DNA of 7,558 nucleotides from Serpentinimonas sp. (GTDB lineage Bacteria > Pseudomonadota > Gammaproteobacteria > Burkholderiales > Burkholderiaceae_C). Where the stretch lies: assembly GCA_025458665.1 (NCBI GenBank), contig JALOSG010000131.1, positions 1 to 7,558 of the forward strand, given 5' to 3'. Below, one piece after another: positions 7,243 to 7,558 of this stretch. The position numbers and the translations under genes were made by a program. The notes below the pieces were generated by a model. It saw only the letters and a list, made by a program, of their open reading frames with translations, ran no database searches and was not told where the DNA came from. Position 1 is the stretch's first letter, and each line of letters begins with the position of its first letter.

Positions 7243-7292
7243 GAAGGCGAAAAACGACGGGTTCCGCCACGGATTTCACGCCTGTTTTCCGC

Positions 7293-7324
7293 AGCCGTGC
7301 CAGGCTACTGCCACGGCTATTTTC
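7293..7324 (+). other. Terminator-like hairpin in the hpf leader
   Basis: AGCCGTG-C-CAG (7293-7303) pairs with CTG-C-CACGGCT (7308-7318): ten base pairs, a single C-C mismatch and a GCTA tetraloop. It is followed by ATTTTC, a short T-run. It ends 18 bases before the AAGGAG ribosome binding site of hpf. It could act as an attenuator, a partial terminator or a stability element. The 7-mer GCCACGG occurs both upstream (7266-7272) and in the right arm (7310-7316), so the left arm has an alternative, weaker partner. Confidence 0.5.
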
Positions 7325-7348
7325 AACCGTCATACAAGGAGCGCCCTT

Positions 7349-7558
7349 ATGAACTTGACGATCAGCGGCCATCACCTCGAAGTCACACCTGCCCTGCGCA
7401 GCTATGTGGCCACCAAGCTAGACCGGATCTCCCGGCACTTCGATCAGGTGGTGGACATGAAGGTCTTGCTGACTGTGGACAAGCTCAAGGAGAAGGATCT
7501 GAGGCAGAAAGCGGAGTGCAATATCCACGTCAAAGGTAAGGATATATTTGCTGAATCG
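7349..7558 (+). CDS. hpf: Ribosome hibernation promoting factor (partial, first 70 residues)
   Basis: The reading frame stays open to the right edge. The 70 residues start MNLTISGHHLEVTPALRSYV and continue with KLDRISRHFDQV, the characteristic opening beta strand and helix of the Hpf/YfiA (RaiA) family. These small proteins bind the decoding centre of the 30S subunit and inactivate or dimerise ribosomes in stationary phase. Later residues KEKDLRQKAECNIHVKGKDIFAE fit the second and third strands of the beta-alpha-beta-beta-beta-alpha fold. AAGGAG (7336-7341) lies seven bases before the ATG. Whether this is a short or long Hpf cannot be told because the C-terminus is missing. In many proteobacteria hpf follows rpoN; here it is not preceded by rpoN but stands alone behind its own promoter, divergent from corA. 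A gene such as ptsN could follow outside the window, but that is not visible. Confidence 0.93.
   Translation, partial: MNLTISGHHLEVTPALRSYVATKLDRISRHFDQVVDMKVLLTVDKLKEKDLRQKAECNIHVKGKDIFAES

Noticed and set aside
7174..7539. 121-codon plus-strand open frame overlapping the hpf region
   Set aside because: It is in a different frame from hpf, covers the promoter and leader, and its product has no family character; hpf starting at 7349 is clear.

Overview
This 7.56-kb window is GC-rich chromosomal DNA. It looks like a betaproteobacterium of the order Burkholderiales, most likely Comamonadaceae. That placement rests on overall protein character, strong GC bias at third codon positions and typical beta-proteobacterial gene content; it is an inference and not a database result. 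No phage, insertion sequence, CRISPR array, tRNA or rRNA is visible. The window reads as core genome with seven protein genes, two of them cut by the window edges.

Layout: (1) 1-165, minus strand: the N-terminal part of a NudJ-like Nudix hydrolase. (2) 166-405: a divergent intergenic region with candidate promoters for both neighbours. (3) 406-3341, plus strand: a three-gene operon pntAA-pntAB-pntB for the proton-translocating NAD(P)+ transhydrogenase in its split alpha form, closed by a strong intrinsic terminator at 3435-3459. (4) 3572-5290, plus: fadD, a long-chain fatty acid-CoA ligase, preceded by a perfect 11-bp tandem repeat. (5) 5354-6106, plus: mtnN, methylthioadenosine/S-adenosylhomocysteine nucleosidase. 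(6) 6119-7105, minus: corA, a magnesium/cobalt transport channel, convergent with mtnN. (7) 7106-7348: a divergent control region with promoters for corA and hpf and a hairpin in the hpf leader. (8) 7349 to the edge, plus: hpf, the ribosome hibernation promoting factor, cut at residue 70.

The transhydrogenase uses the proton gradient to make NADPH from NADH. FadD activates fatty acids for beta-oxidation or lipid synthesis, MtnN clears by-products of S-adenosylmethionine use, CorA supplies Mg2+, and Hpf parks ribosomes in stationary phase. Apart from the pnt operon these genes share no obvious pathway.

I found no convincing undescribed system. The points most worth a second look are regulatory or small structural ones: the hpf leader hairpin with competing pairing, the tandem repeat ahead of fadD, a probably leaderless Nudix mRNA, and loop insertions in PntAA and MtnN.
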